Assembly: GCA_026874595.1 (NCBI GenBank) | Contig: CM049318.1 | Coordinates: 61,600,250 to 61,664,249 of the forward strand | Direction: 5' to 3' | DNA length: 64,000 nt | Source: Sipunculus nudus | Taxonomy: Eukaryota; Annelida; Sipuncula; Golfingiida; Sipunculidae | Part shown: piece by piece, positions 23,209 through 36,900 of the stretch | Layout: the number at the start of each line of letters is the position of its first letter | Numbering within the stretch: position 1 is the first letter of the stretch | Made by a program: the position numbers and the translations under genes | The notes under the pieces: model-generated | Seen by the model: the letters and a program-made list of their open reading frames with translations, nothing else | Database searches by the model: none | What the model was told of the DNA's origin: nothing

Positions 23209-24012
23209 TTTTTTCTGGCCTGAACCACTCCCTTTCTGGAGATTTATAGGCTTTCTTTTTAGTCCTCATGGGTTGGAACTTCCCCTTTACAATCACTGGA
23301 TCCACCCCTGACACACACACACACATCATATATGCATATATATAAATTTTTTCTTGTACATACATCTTTCTTCTGGTGTAAAAACAGGGTGCTTCCTATT
23401 AAAAACATCAATATACATGCAATATTTAATAATAATTTTAACTTTAGTTTTATTCAATAATTTTCTCAGTATATTAAATTTTATTTAACATACATGATAT
23501 ATGATAAACAATGTTGTGATGTTTACAAATCATCTGTGATGTCACTAGTTTTTCAATATTTATTTTTTGAATACTGGTTTTGACACTAGTTTAATAATTA
23601 TAATTAATTTCAATTAATTAGATGATTTGACAAACCCAACTTTCAATAGTTATAAATCTCTGCATGAGCAATACATATTTAGCAAGACTTCCTTTTATGT
23701 TTGTAAAAATAATTAGTCCCCCCCCCCAATGACAGCACATGTGTCGCTTTTACCTGTATGGAAGCAACACTTTTTATGTTGTCAACAGTTATCTTTTATT
23801 TTTTGTTGAAATTGCACCCTAGGTGATAAAAAGCATTTTAATAACTGTTACTTTGTTGTTTTTCAAATCTGTTCTGCTAGACTTGAACAGTTTGTCAATT
23901 TTAACTGACCATTCAGGTGTAATGGCTGACGTGAGAGGTCAGCTGATTCGTTCTCGGACACCGGTCATATCGAGCAGAAACAGGCACAAAGTCATCAAAC
24001 TTCTCAATTTTT
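23209..24012. other. Intergenic sequence, nothing recognised
   Basis: AT-rich. A 63-codon frame ending at the pearl-like insertion (23823-24014) contains ATGGCTGACGTGAGAGGTCA with no recognised similarity. The pearl-like element follows at 24013. Confidence 0.35.
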
Positions 24013-26439
24013 AGCTCAGCTGACTTTCAGTCATGCTGGGCTATAGCGATGGGTCTTTGTCCGGCGTCCTTCCGTCTGTCCGTCCGGCCGGCCGTCTGTC
24101 CCTTAGCAGGGCACAAATCATAACCATAGGGGCTAGGGCCATGAACGCTATGCAGTCTTAGAGGTTATAAAAAGATCTCCTTGCAAACCTGAAATTAGGT
24201 CACTGCGACCTATATTCTCGAAGTTATGGGGTGTGTTTGCACCCCCCAGAAATAATTCTTTTAGCCAAAATTTTCATCCCAAACCTTCCATCTTTCACAT
24301 ACAGCTCACCTACCAACAGGGGAAGAACCATAATTATTTTGAGGTCACAAGGTCAAAGGTCAAGGTCACAGAACCAACTTCTTTGAAAAGCCTCAGGATG
24401 CATTTTAAGCCAACCCTTTCATCCCAATTCTTTGATCTTTCACATATAGCTCACCTACTAAGTGGGAGAAGAATCCTATAGATGTTGAGGTCACAAGGTC
24501 AAAGGTCAGGGTCACAGGATCCACTTCTTTGAAAAGGTAGTGGACACATTTCAAGCTAGACCTTTTTATTCAAACCTTTCAGCACTGATATCGCTTCTCT
24601 GCCAACAGGGGAAAAGACCTGTTGATTTTGAGGTCAAAGGTCAAGTTCACAGCACCCACTTCTTGCGTGGAGTCATTTTCAGGCAAACTTTTCAATCTGT
24701 ACCTTCCATCTGCCATATATGGCTTACCTACCAATAGGAGAAGAAGCCTATTGATGTTGAGTTCAAAAGGTCAAAGGTCAAGGTCACAATATTTAATTGT
24801 TCTAAATGCTTGTGAACATATTTCAAGTGAAACTGTTCAACCCAAACCTTCAGTCTTTCACATATGCCACATCTATGCATCACTCAGTTTGACTCAAACT
24901 TCTTATTTATGGGTATTTTTGCTTGAATAAATAACTTATTGATTTTGGGGTCAGCTGGTCAGCAGGTTAAAGGTTGCAGGTCTAAGTTATTCACTCATTG
25001 GTTGCCAAGTAATTACACCAGATTTAAGTGGTCAGTAGTTACCCATCATTTAGAAAGAATCCAGTTGATATATGGGCAAAAAAAAGGCCAAGGTCATAGG
25101 TCAGGGATGTTCACAATTACTTATTTTGTTGACCATCTCTATTTTTCTTGTATATATAGCCATCCCACTCCAGCTGGTACATCTCCCTGTGTGGCTGTAA
25201 TTGTGAGTGACACTGGTGACATATGACTCCCTTTTGTATCAGCCTATTAAGTGATAAGGCTCAGTGATAGGTACCTCGTTACTTCATAACAAAAACACTG
25301 TTGTCAGAATGCTTCAGCCAGGCATTAAGACTATGAGAGTTTAGTATTAAGGTTTAGCTACTGATTTATAAGATGATGGGAACATTTTGCAGTTTATTTT
25401 ATGGAATCCTAGCAATAAACTGGATATCTGAATATTTTAATACATATCACCACATATAAAAGCAAGTGTTTGTTCTCATAATATGTGGATGTGTACCTTG
25501 ATTTAGGATGGCTTTTTGTTTTATTTCAAGACTCTTAGTCATGCTTTCTGCATTTCTTTTCTTTCAGGTTTGGCAGTTTACCTACCCTGCTTACCCCATT
25601 GAAAAGCAGACTGATAATAAAAAATATTGGACTTACACTTTTTACAATTGCATATCTATAAATCTGATATGAGGGCCTGGACATGCCTTTTGAATTATTT
25701 TGGGCATTTATTACTGGATAATTTGCCCCAAGTTTGGTCTCTTATTGGAGAATGTGGGATATCAAATGTCATACTTGTCAGAAATCCATTATGTCTGCCA
25801 GTTAGCCACCTTAGAAATTCTTTCTTCAGGGCAGTTTCAGTAATTTTTCTTTAATGTTTGGTCCGATTTAGAGAATGTTTGTTGTCTGATTTCAGACTAG
25901 TCAGAAGTCCAATAAGGCCACCAGGCAACTATCTTTTAATTCCTTTTGATCATATTATCTCAAGAACAGTTAAAGTGAATGCAGTTGGATGTATATTTAA
26001 GTAATCTTGTAAAGGATTGGGTCAAATATTTCTGAATAAATATTACCATCATTTATAAAAGTGCAGTACAGTTGGCTTGTATTGAATAAAAATTCATACA
26101 GAAGCACCTGTTTCTCAATAATTCTTGCATGTATTTCCTTGAATTTTGCTATATATTTTTATCTTATATTTGCCCTTTGTGGTGTTCCTTTTGAGACTGA
26201 CAGGTTTCAAGCAAGCTGTTGGAAAAGTTCCTGATAGCTTAACAATCATGCATTTTCCTCAGACCATCAATTCACTGTGTTTTAACCAGACATAGGTGAT
26301 ATATATTTCTGTTTTCATAGAATATTTTCAACAAATTGGCAAATTGGTTCTTCAAAATTTGACTGGAAGTTGTGAATCTCAGTCCATGATGTCACAGGTC
26401 ATGCTTGGCAGCTGAGCGTCATGACCCATGGGTCACTTG
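24013..26439 (+). mobile_element. Pearl-like element, AGGTCA-array subfamily, upstream of COASY
   Basis: Same head, core and tail as the element at 45303-48104 but 2427 bp, lacking part of the 288-bp repeat region. The left flank ends TTTT and the right flank begins T. The two copies are nearly colinear, including the segment around TTACCTACCCTGCT (25576 and 46874), so they are probably young relative to the others. Confidence 0.8.
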
Positions 26440-26639
26440 TATATTTAAAACATCTCTTTAGCCTCCATATGTACACTTTAAACCTAAGGGTGCGTGCTTG
26501 GTAAAATAAATACTGTTTGGGGTCTGGTGCAATACATCGCTGAATTGCCAGTTCCACATGAATAAACAGCACGCTTTCTTGGTTCAATGTCCGACCTAGC
26601 AACTGTATCCAAGGTGGGCGGAGCTAACTCGTCCATGCC

Positions 26640-26815
26640 ATCACATCATTTGGTTAATACAGCTGTCTGTATGTCCATCTTTTAGCAGGGCACAAATCAT
26701 AGCCATTTTTGCAGAACATCAGAACAGGTCTTGTTAAAAAAACTCTGTGCAGATAAGAAATTAGGCAGGCTATATGATCTTTAGTATCTAAGCTGTGTAG
26801 CGAAAACATTTTGAG
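26640..26815 (+). repeat. Decayed 5' fragment of a pearl-like core unit
   Basis: GTCTGTATGTCCATCTTTTA followed by GCAGGGCACAAATCATAGCC and a GAAATTAGGCAGG segment parallel the start of the 340-bp unit. No head or tail remains. Confidence 0.45.
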
Positions 26816-27357
26816 CACTTTCAAAAGTCATGGTCTTCTGATCGTTCAAGGCTGTTGAATAAAGATTCACTATTGGGCCATAGAATTGAATTAATGTACC
26901 TAATTAACACATTTGGTGATACTAAATTTGCTCATTAATAAAGGTGTCAAATACACACTTGATATTTCACTATATTTGGCCCATGTTGAGTAAAAATTAA
27001 TACAAATGCTCTAATTTGTCAATGATTAATGCATAGATTATATTTATTTATCATGGAAAATAGCATCGGTTTATGAGACAAATGGTGACACCAATATATT
27101 TTTGTTATATACAGAATTTCAAAAAGATTTTGAGAAAGCTGACATTCCTGTGACTCCATAAATTCTGCACTTATTATAATTATTTCTTTCAACAATAAGT
27201 GTGACGTTAGTGGCCAAGATTTACCTATTTAATATTCAAATGAATACAGGCTGGTGAGGAACACATTATGGGCATCTCTATTTGATCAACTACCTGCCCC
27301 AATTGGCAGGGTAGAAAAAAGTTCATTGTTAACATTGTATAGATTTTATCTTTGCAG
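26816..27357. other. Sequence before the first coding COASY exon
   Basis: AT-rich intron-like sequence ending in the acceptor at 27357. The promoter and first noncoding exon are further upstream and not identified. Confidence 0.5.
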
Positions 27358-27986
27358 GTTCTACATGTAGAGCAACATGTTCAAGAACGGGCTTTTGATT
27401 TTGGCGAGTCCTGTGCACCAGCTTAGTCAGAACCTGGGTGACATAATATCCCGAGCGGTGAGACTTGTTAATTATACTTTATATGTACATCTGGCACCAG
27501 GTGTACACTTACCAAACCAGGATACAGCACCACCTGTACCGCTGATTAAGAGTACACACCACATAGTACAACAAGTATATATTCACGGCTCCAATGTCAA
27601 ACCATCATTGGACGTGCGGTTTCTTCTTCACAATATAGGCAAATATAATCTACCTGGATGCAAGTCACAAGTGTGTCCATACGATGTAGTCATGTCAGAG
27701 ATGGCCTCAACAGACAGTGCAAAACGTCACCTGTTACAATACTGTGGACACCATTTCCCAGCTCCAAACAAAGATGGTAGTATTGAGTGTATGGATTTGG
27801 GAAACATATCAGTGCAAACCACTGGAGACTTACTGTCTGAGGAAGAAATGAAAACTTATGATAATGTTGTGCTCGGTGGGACGTTTGATCGGCTTCACGC
27901 TGGCCATAAGATCCTGCTGAGCCAAGCATGCCTGCTGACAAACAAAAGCCTCACTGTTGGGGTCACAGATGGCGCCATGAACAAAA
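27358..27986 (+). CDS. COASY: COASY exon with start codon (coding 27377-27986)
   Basis: An acceptor TTTTATCTTTGCAG ends at 27357, so 27358-27376 is 5' UTR and at least one upstream noncoding exon must exist; it was not found. An in-frame TAG at 27368-27370 makes ATG 27377 the start. The exon encodes residues 1-203: the poorly conserved N-terminal region and the start of the PPAT domain, including [14 protein letters not shown]. The donor GTAAGT follows at 27987. It ends in phase 1 (A of an AAG codon). Confidence 0.95.
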
Positions 27987-30900
27987 GTAAGTTTAACTGC
28001 TGTCACAAATTCTCACAAACATGGATATTCCGGGTTCATTCACTCCTTTCCAAATGAATTTAATGTTTTACTTACTGACTGTATCTAAAATAAAATCTTT
28101 ATTATGATGTATGCATCAGTGGGAAGGGCAAAAATAATGTCAGTGGTCAAAATTTAAATAACTGTTTAATTCCAAACTAATTATTTGGGCACATGAAAAG
28201 AACATTTGTCAACTAGCTGCCTAACTGGGTAGGTAATAAAAATATGTCTTACCCTGGCAGTGTTATTCTCATTGGTAAAATCATTAGAGCCATTTATTTA
28301 TGTGTGTTGTTATGATGTTGTTTCCCATTTATTACTGATCTTTATTTTCTTGTAGAGAAAACACTCAATGAGTTAATCCTACCAGTAGAAGACAGAATTT
28401 CTGCTTTAACAGAATTCTTGAAGGACACCAAACCTGGTATCCATTACAGTATTGTGCCGATCACTGACCCGTTTGGTCCCTCGATCGTGGACCCTGACCT
28501 TCAGTGTATCGTCGTCAGTAAGGAAACACTGAAAGGTGGACAGATGGTCAACAAGAAAAGACAAGAAAAAGTATGTGTGTCAATGTCTTTATGAATTGCA
28601 ATTGAAGTCTTCACAAGACTTGTCAAGGTGATTAAACAGATGTTACTTTGCAGAGGCAGAGCACAGATTATGGGAGGGGAGGGGTTCAGACTCTCCATAC
28701 AGAGGGAATAATACCCAAAGAAAAGATCCACAACTCCAGAAATAGGGGAGGGGTTAGCCATAAAAATTCATGAAAAACAGTGCAAATTAAGGTAATTTCA
28801 TCCTGTAAGGGAAGTAAACCCCCTCATTCCCCCCTCCCCTTAGGATTGTCCCTGCTATAATTGTAATGCATGTGACAGCAGATAGATACACATTTAACCA
28901 GACATGGGGTAACAGTAATAGATAATAGTAATAGGCAGTAATTCAATTACTTTTCATCAGTAATAGGCAATAATAGATAATAGGCAGTCGAAAAATGTAG
29001 AATAATAGTAATAGTAATAGTAATAGGCAGATGAGTAATAGATCAATAGCTATTACTTTAACTATTACCAGTCTGGGGGTAATAAAGAGTTTGTGGGTCT
29101 GAGTGCAAGTCAGCAGGAACACTGATTAGGGCCCCAGCTGAGGTGAACATGCATGCTTTCATGCTCATTTACAGGTGGCACAGGCTTATCCTGGGCCATG
29201 ATGTTCTTACTAACAACAATAGCACAGGATGACTGCATTGTTGGTACATCAATGTAGGTGTTTTCCATAAATACTGATAGCTCTTTACAATCGAAGCACA
29301 GTACAACCATGCCCTTTGATGTTTGTGTATAAGCATCTGTTAGCTGGGGCAGAACCCAGTCAGGCAGATCACCAAAGGTTAACTCATACCTGGTGATTGT
29401 TTCCCAACTAAAAATTGTGACTAAAACTGTACCTTTTAAAACACAAATCTGTGACTATTTCCTTTCCAAAGTTGTGGCTTTCTTCTGTGACTTTATTTCC
29501 AACCCAAAATTGTGACTTTTATTTCCTGTGTGTGACATATTTCTTGCAATTATATTGTCACCAGTCAGAAAGGAACACTCCATGAAAACCTTGTTTGCCT
29601 TATGTTATAAACATGACTCGCCTCCCAGATGAAACTGGATGACAATAGTGCGGAAGTACATTTGATTTCAGGCAGAAAATGAAATGTACATGTAATATTG
29701 AGTTAGTGTTTCTTTCAAAGTAAACTATGCAACTGCATTCAGTTGCAATTTGAATTTTGTAAAATTACAAAGGATTTTCAGTTATGTGAAACAGGTAAAT
29801 AATAATAGTAACATTTTCAGATACCCACCCTGATACAATGAAGGAAACCATACTCTTATGATGAGGACAAAGTTTAAACATCGCCAAGGCTCACTGATTA
29901 TTGCAGCATCTTAATAAACTAGGTATCTATGAGTAGGCAAAAGGGTAACCATCTGAAAGAGCCCTCAAACTCTTATCTTGCCTCTCTTGCCTACTTCAAC
30001 CCCTGTCGAATGCGTCTTTAGGACTGCAGGAATAATCTTCAGACCAGATCATTGCTGGGTGTAGGACAATCCCCCCTCCCCCTCTTTTGGATTACTCAAT
30101 TAAAAATAACTCAAAATTAAAATTTACTATATAGTTTATATTTTTGGTTAAATATACAAAAACAATATCAGTGTATACCTTACACTAGTAAGGTTATGAA
30201 AATAAAAATAATCAGTCAAATGAAAATGCATATAATCAGTATTTGATGAATAATCATTCATGATAATACAGATGTATATATTGTTGATGTTTATATTGTT
30301 CATAATCAATTAAAAGACTCATTAATTATCTATATATACAATATTCTACTACTGCACAGTTACTCCTGCACTGTAACAGGACTCACTTTAAAGAATTTTA
30401 AATGTAGCCATATATTTTAAAAAATAATCTAAAATTTAAAATAAAGCTTGCAAAATTTGGGAGGGGGGGGGGGGGGGCTCTTGTCTGTACCACACTGTTG
30501 CCACCTGGGGGATTCAACAGCTTATGTTCATCAGGTGCAATGAACACTTTATTTAGTTATGAACTATTCATGCACAATTTTTATTTAGTGGTTGGTAACA
30601 TATTTTAGTGTGGCCTAACGAGCGATCAACATAAGATTCTTCAAGATCAAATGTTTTTACTTATTTTTATTAAACCAGTAATAGTTAATAGTAATAGTAA
30701 TAGGAGTAAAGTAATAGTAATAGCCACCTATTACTTTTGTTGAAACACTGTAAATATTAGTTAATAGTAATAGGCAAACACCCAAAGTAATAGTAACAGG
30801 CCCTATTATTAAAATCAGTAATAGGCCCCATGTCTGCATTTAACATTACATTTAACTTGTCTTTACAAGTGTGACCAGGAGAAGAAATCAGTGCTACCAT

Positions 30901-33900
30901 ATTTCATATTGATAACCATTTATTTTTTCTAACACATATTAAGATGGACATAAGATTTAATATTCAACAGCTTTTAACTTGGGCCACAATTAGAGATTTG
31001 AACATTTATGTGTCTTTACCACATTCAGAGCCATTGACTGATGTTAATTTTTTTTTTATCATTTTCAGGGTTTGAGCACTCTTGAGGTGGATATTATTGA
31101 TCTTGTTGAAGATGTCCATCACTCTCCACATGAGGAGGCCAAAATAAGCTCTTCCTCCCAAAGACAGAGGATTCTGGGAACACTGATCCAGCCACCACAG
31201 GTAACGTATAATTATATCTCACTGACTCTCCAGGTCTTGTTATACTACTGTTTATGTGAATGTAAAAGTTTCAGGGCTCCCACTAGGCTCACAAGGAAAT
31301 ATAGAAATTTTACAGGAGGATCTGAGACAAAAATGTAGGAGCACATGTATTTAGGGATTTTAAGCCAAAAATTAGTGAACAGTTTGTTTTTATAATAATT
31401 GTCATAAGACTCTTGCTATGTTTAGTGTTTAAATTGATGTGAAAGTATTCAAAAGTAAATATAATAGTTTTATTTTTTATATAATTTAAAGCCATAAAAC
31501 CATGTACTTATGATTATTATTTTAAATTGTGAAATTTGTATATCCTTGATTCTCAACAATTTTGTTTGACAGAAGCTGAATGAATACTCGTGAGATTAAA
31601 TTTACATGACAAAACTTACAAAATGGTGTAAACTTCAGGCATCAGACCAAGTCAAAACCTGTGTGACAGTAGCTCTCCATTTCCAAATGTAAATAATATA
31701 AATGACATCAGTCCTCTTCCCTATATCCCAGGATTTTATCCAAATCTTACTTAAATTGAGTTAAACACCATAATCTCAAAAGACAGCTTATATTACCACA
31801 CAAATCTAGCATTTGTCAGCCCCATCTTCCAAATCATATATAACAGCTGAGTGCCGTGACCTATAGGTCCCTAGTTTATTAGCTCAGCTGACTGTAAGTC
31901 ATCTGAGCTATAGGGATCACCTTTTGTCCGTCGTCCATCCGGCACATCCATATGCACAAATCATAACCGCTAGAACTGGAATCTTCATACTTGACATCCT
32001 GGGAGGTCTATGGAAATTCTCCTTGTAAACCTGAAATTAGGTCACTGTGACCTATATTCTTCGAGCTATGGGGTTCCGAAGTACCCCCCAGAATAATGGA
32101 AAATTTGATACAAAAGCTCAAGTATCTGAACAACTAATGCATTGATCAACATGATTTTTTGCATGGATATTGATCATGGAGTGTTTCATCAGTTTCTGCA
32201 GTATGGTGGCGCCACCTGTATTTTTTCGATTTTTACCAATATTTTTCTCTATTTTTGAGACCTCTTCAGATGCGGCCATCTGTTAACAGGGCACAAATCA
32301 TAACGACTACACCTAGAATCTTCTCTCTTGACATGCAGGGAGGCCCATAAAAAGTCTCTTTGGAAACCTGAAATTAGGTCTCTGTTACCCATAACCTTTG
32401 AGCTATGGGGCTCCGAAGTACCCCCCAGAATAATGGAAAATTTGATACAAAAGCTCAAGTATCTGAACAATTATTATATTGATTACCATGATTCTTTGCA
32501 TGGATATTGATCATGAAATGTTTCATCAGTTTCTGCATTCTGGTGGCGCCACCTGTATTTTTTCAATTTTTAGCTCAGCTGACTGAAAGTCATCTGAGCT
32601 ATAGGGATCACCTTTTGTCCGTTGTCCGTCCGGCCATCTGGGCGTCTGTCCGTTAACAGGGCACAAATCGTAACCGCTAGACCTGGAATCTTCTTACTTG
32701 ACATCCTGGGAGGTCTATGGAAATTCTCCTTTTAAACCTGAAATTAGGTCACTGTGACCTATATTCTTCGAGCTATGGGGTTCTGAAGTACCCCCCAGAA
32801 TAATGGAAAATTTGATACAAAAGCTCAAATATCTGAACAACTTATGCATTAATCACCATGATTCTTTGCATGGATATTGATCATGGAGTGTTTCATCAAT
32901 TTCTGGAGATTGGTGGCGACAGCTATATTTTTTTTATTTTTTACGATTTTTTTTTCTCTACTTTTGTGATCTTTAAACATTTGGTCATCTGTAAACAGGG
33001 CACAAATCATAATGACTGGACCTAGAATCTTCTGTCCTCACCTCCAGGGAAGCCCATAAAAGGTCTACATGGAAACCCGAAATAAGGTCCCTGTTACCCA
33101 TATTCTGTAAGCTATGGGGCTCTGAAGTACCCCCCAGAATAAAGATTTGGTCATATATTAACAGGGCACAAATCATAATGACTGGACCTAGAATCTTCTT
33201 TCTTGACATGCAGGGAGGCCTTTGGAAAGTCTCTTTGGAAATCTGAAATTAGGTCTCTGTTACCCATATCCTTCATGCTATGGCTCCGAGAATAAATATT
33301 TGGTCATCTGTTAACAGAGCACAAATTATAATGACTTGACCTAGAATCTCCTTTCTTGATATGCTGGGAGGCCCCTGAAAAGTCTCCTTGTGCACCTGAA
33401 ATTACATCTCTTTTACCCATATCCTTCATCCTATGCGGCTTTGAAATACCCCCCAGAATAAACATTTGGTCATCTGTTAACAGGGCACAAATCATAATAA
33501 CTGGACCTAAAATTTTATTTTTTGACATGCTGGGAGACCCCTGAAAAGTCATCTTGTAAACCTTGGAAATAGGTGTCTGTTACCCATATCCTTCATGCTA
33601 CAGAGCTCCATAGTACCCAAATGAATATTGGATGATTTTATACAAAAGGTCAAGTTTGGAAAAAGTATTTCATTCAAATTTGACATTCAGATGATAAAAT
33701 TACTTTTGTCAATGTCTTCCTGGTCAGCTGAGCGTCATGACCCCTGGGTCACTTGTAGGGAGGTTTCATTGAACATTTGTGGTTAACTAGCCCTGCCTGG
33801 GCTTTAGTATTTGCGTTTACTAAAAAGAATAAAAACGTGATTCCATGCTTTGACAGACTTAACTCAGGGCCAGCTCTTATCGCTAAAGCCCTGTAAAGTC

Positions 33901-36900
33901 CATATGGTGGATCCCTGATATTTGCATATTAAGGCGTCACAAAACTCTTTGAGGACCTGATGATTCCCCCGCATTTGCATATCAGGCAGTCACACCTGAT
34001 GTGAATGACATCGTTGGTATGAGAATGCCAACAGCGGTCCCACAGCTCGCCCCGCTTGGTAACATTCACACTGAAATCATGTACTCAGGTAGTCCACACA
34101 TGGACATTTGTGTCCTATGATATATCTCTGCTGAACGAATTTTATAGTCCATGGGCCAAATGTAAGTGCATATTGTAGACACTATTGCAACAATTTTGTA
34201 ACGCAGGTCCAGTAAAATTACCTCTGCTGAGGTGACAGGAACAGCTTGCAGCATTTGTGTGAGCCTGTGTATTAACTGCCAAATTGCCATCCGCGAATCC
34301 TGATCGTTTCAGTCAGCCAGTACATTTTGACTGTGCTCGTCACATGTGCACCTAAATATCTCACGCTGATTGGCTGAGCCAGAGTTTGTTTGAAGAGTGG
34401 TGGTCCGATAAACGTTAACACTGAGGCTGAGGGTTATAGTGTTTTAAATTCTTGCCAAATTCAATATAAGTGACGGCCTAAAAATATTAAGACTGATTAA
34501 ATGGGAATATTAGTAGCCAACTGGAAGCCCAGAATAGGCGATGACTTAATGAACCATGTTGGTTTTGTAAAAAAAAATTCAGGAAAAGTCCACCGCTGAC
34601 GTCACTAGAGAAGACCTTAGTTCAGCGAGGCGGTGATGTGTGGCGCTGACCGTCCCATAATTACCAGAGTTTACCAGTCGATGAATAGTCGGCCAGAGTG
34701 ATGTAATTTAGTAATATGATTTTCCGTGAGGTGGGAGTACCTGTTTTAAGCTTTGCGACACAGCAAAGTTTGATGACTCTTTTAGTGGCAGGAAATATGT
34801 TTTAACCATTACATTGACTAGGCCAGTCTAGTGGTTAACACTTTATATTAACATGACCATCTTTTCTTCAAGCAGCATCAAAAGCTACTGCAACAATTAC
34901 TTGTACAATTCCACAAAAAAGCTGCATGTTTTTGATAATAAGGGGTTAATATAAAAGATCATTCAGTAATAACAGTTATATCTGAAATACAACTATGCAG
35001 TGAAAATATATCGAAAATCATCAGAGATTATGGTCTAAATGCTGGTAAATATTGAAAAATACACAAGACACATTTTTGTCCCTCTAAAAAATATTGTAAA
35101 TATAGAAGTCAGCAGGAGCCCAGCTGTTTTATATCAATTATTACTGAGTAACTTTTAACCAAGTTTTGAATTAAGTAACAAATTGAAAGATACATGTCTC
35201 TGGACAGCGGTCTTTTAATGAACATAAGATTCTAATTGCCAGTGGTTGATGCTTTATTATATTTACCTGGAATTCTTAGAGGCAGTGCTGTTAAAGTTCA
35301 GGATGTGTTTGCAGTATTTTCTAATAAAGGAAAAATTTGTCTTTTTAGATCAAATCACATCTGGCACCAAAGCCCTATGTAATAGGTTTGACTGGTGGCA
35401 TCGCCAGTGGTAAATCATCTATATGTAGGAGACTTGAAAAGTTGGGAGCTGTTGTGATAGACTGTGACAAACTAGGTAAGTTTTAAACATTACACTAGTG
35501 ACACTGAGATAAACTCTGTTTCACCGATGTCCATTTCAATAAGTTATAATTTTCTGTGAATCTTGTATGTATATGTAATAGCTTGCTTAAAAATGCAGAG
35601 TTCTCCTCTACCAAAAATTATAGAGCTACAACAAGAAGTCAAGCGATCAATGAGCTTAAATTTGGAACAGTTTTAATGCATTTTGTATCTTTTCATCATT
35701 TTTGCGTCATTATAGCTGGATGGCAATTTTTTTAAAATTAAGCCTCACTATTTGAAGGAACGGAGAACCTGGATTAACTTCAATTTCATATTAAACTAAG
35801 GTATAATATCATACAGTATAATTCAAATTAAAGACTAAAACTTCATCTTGCAGATTATTGAATATATTTTTTGAATATTTTCTTATTTCACAGATATTGT
35901 ATGATATGCTGGTACTGGTATAATTAGAAACAAATATATCTAGAAATTTGCAACCTAAGGCATGCAAGGCTCTACCAAGTGGGGGGAGGGGGTGTCCCTA
36001 TTCCGGGATGCCTCTCAACCCGTGTTTGTATTCACATATTTAGCCCATAATCCCAGGTTCACTCGTAAAAAAAAGTAACTTTACATCTGTAAATAATCCT
36101 AAATATCATTCCTTAATCCCGATCATTTGCTGGATCCACTCCAAAATTTAATTGATTCTTCCTTGGCTCCTTCACAAAATGCCCTGAGAATAACCATGAG
36201 GTCAGTCATGATTGCGTGAGTTTTGTTGTTAACAAACACACAAACCTACAAACAAACAGGGATGAATGCATAACCTCCTGGAGGAGGCAAAAATATGTGA
36301 TTTTCAATATGAAGATCACTGTAAAATATCACTATGATTTAATCACTTGAATCTCTTTTCACTTCAGGTCATGCAGCATATGCAAAAGGAAGCTCAACTC
36401 TGGATAAACTGGTGGCAGCATTTGGTTCAGATGTTCTCCTGGAAACAGGTGAAGTCAACAGAAAAGCACTTGGTGCAATTGTTTTCTCAGACAAGGTAGG
36501 TGACTGACATAGGAACGACATAGGTTGTGAATTGCCTGTTGAGGGTAACTTTTTTCCTCGAAATTAAAAAAAACCAGTTTATTACAGAAATTTAAAAAAG
36601 CCAGCCAGCTGTCACTGTGAATTGGGTCATGATATCGTGTGGGCCTACATTAAAGTTCAGTTTAGCAATGACCTAGTGAAGTTGCCCTCTTTCCACACTC
36701 TTTCTCGCTCTCATATCATGCTAATGGTCATTTTGCACTGCTTGTCTTGTTTAAACGTAAGTCCGAGTAACAGGATCAGTGAAGTTAGTAAACTACACCA
36801 GAAAATACTCAGGAAATTTAATTCACTAAAGTTTTAACCAAACCAGTAGTTCTTCATGTAGAAACCACTAAATTTTAGACCCACAACATTTTCTGAGTAC

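Noticed and set aside
24233-25226. Series of 65-102-codon plus-strand frames, repeated at 45527-46527
   Set aside because: They occur in both copies of a non-coding pearl-like element and shift with its indels; no conserved protein is implied.
33917-33985. Two octamer-like ATTTGCATA sites as an snRNA gene promoter
   Set aside because: No snRNA-like sequence or proximal element follows within the expected distance.
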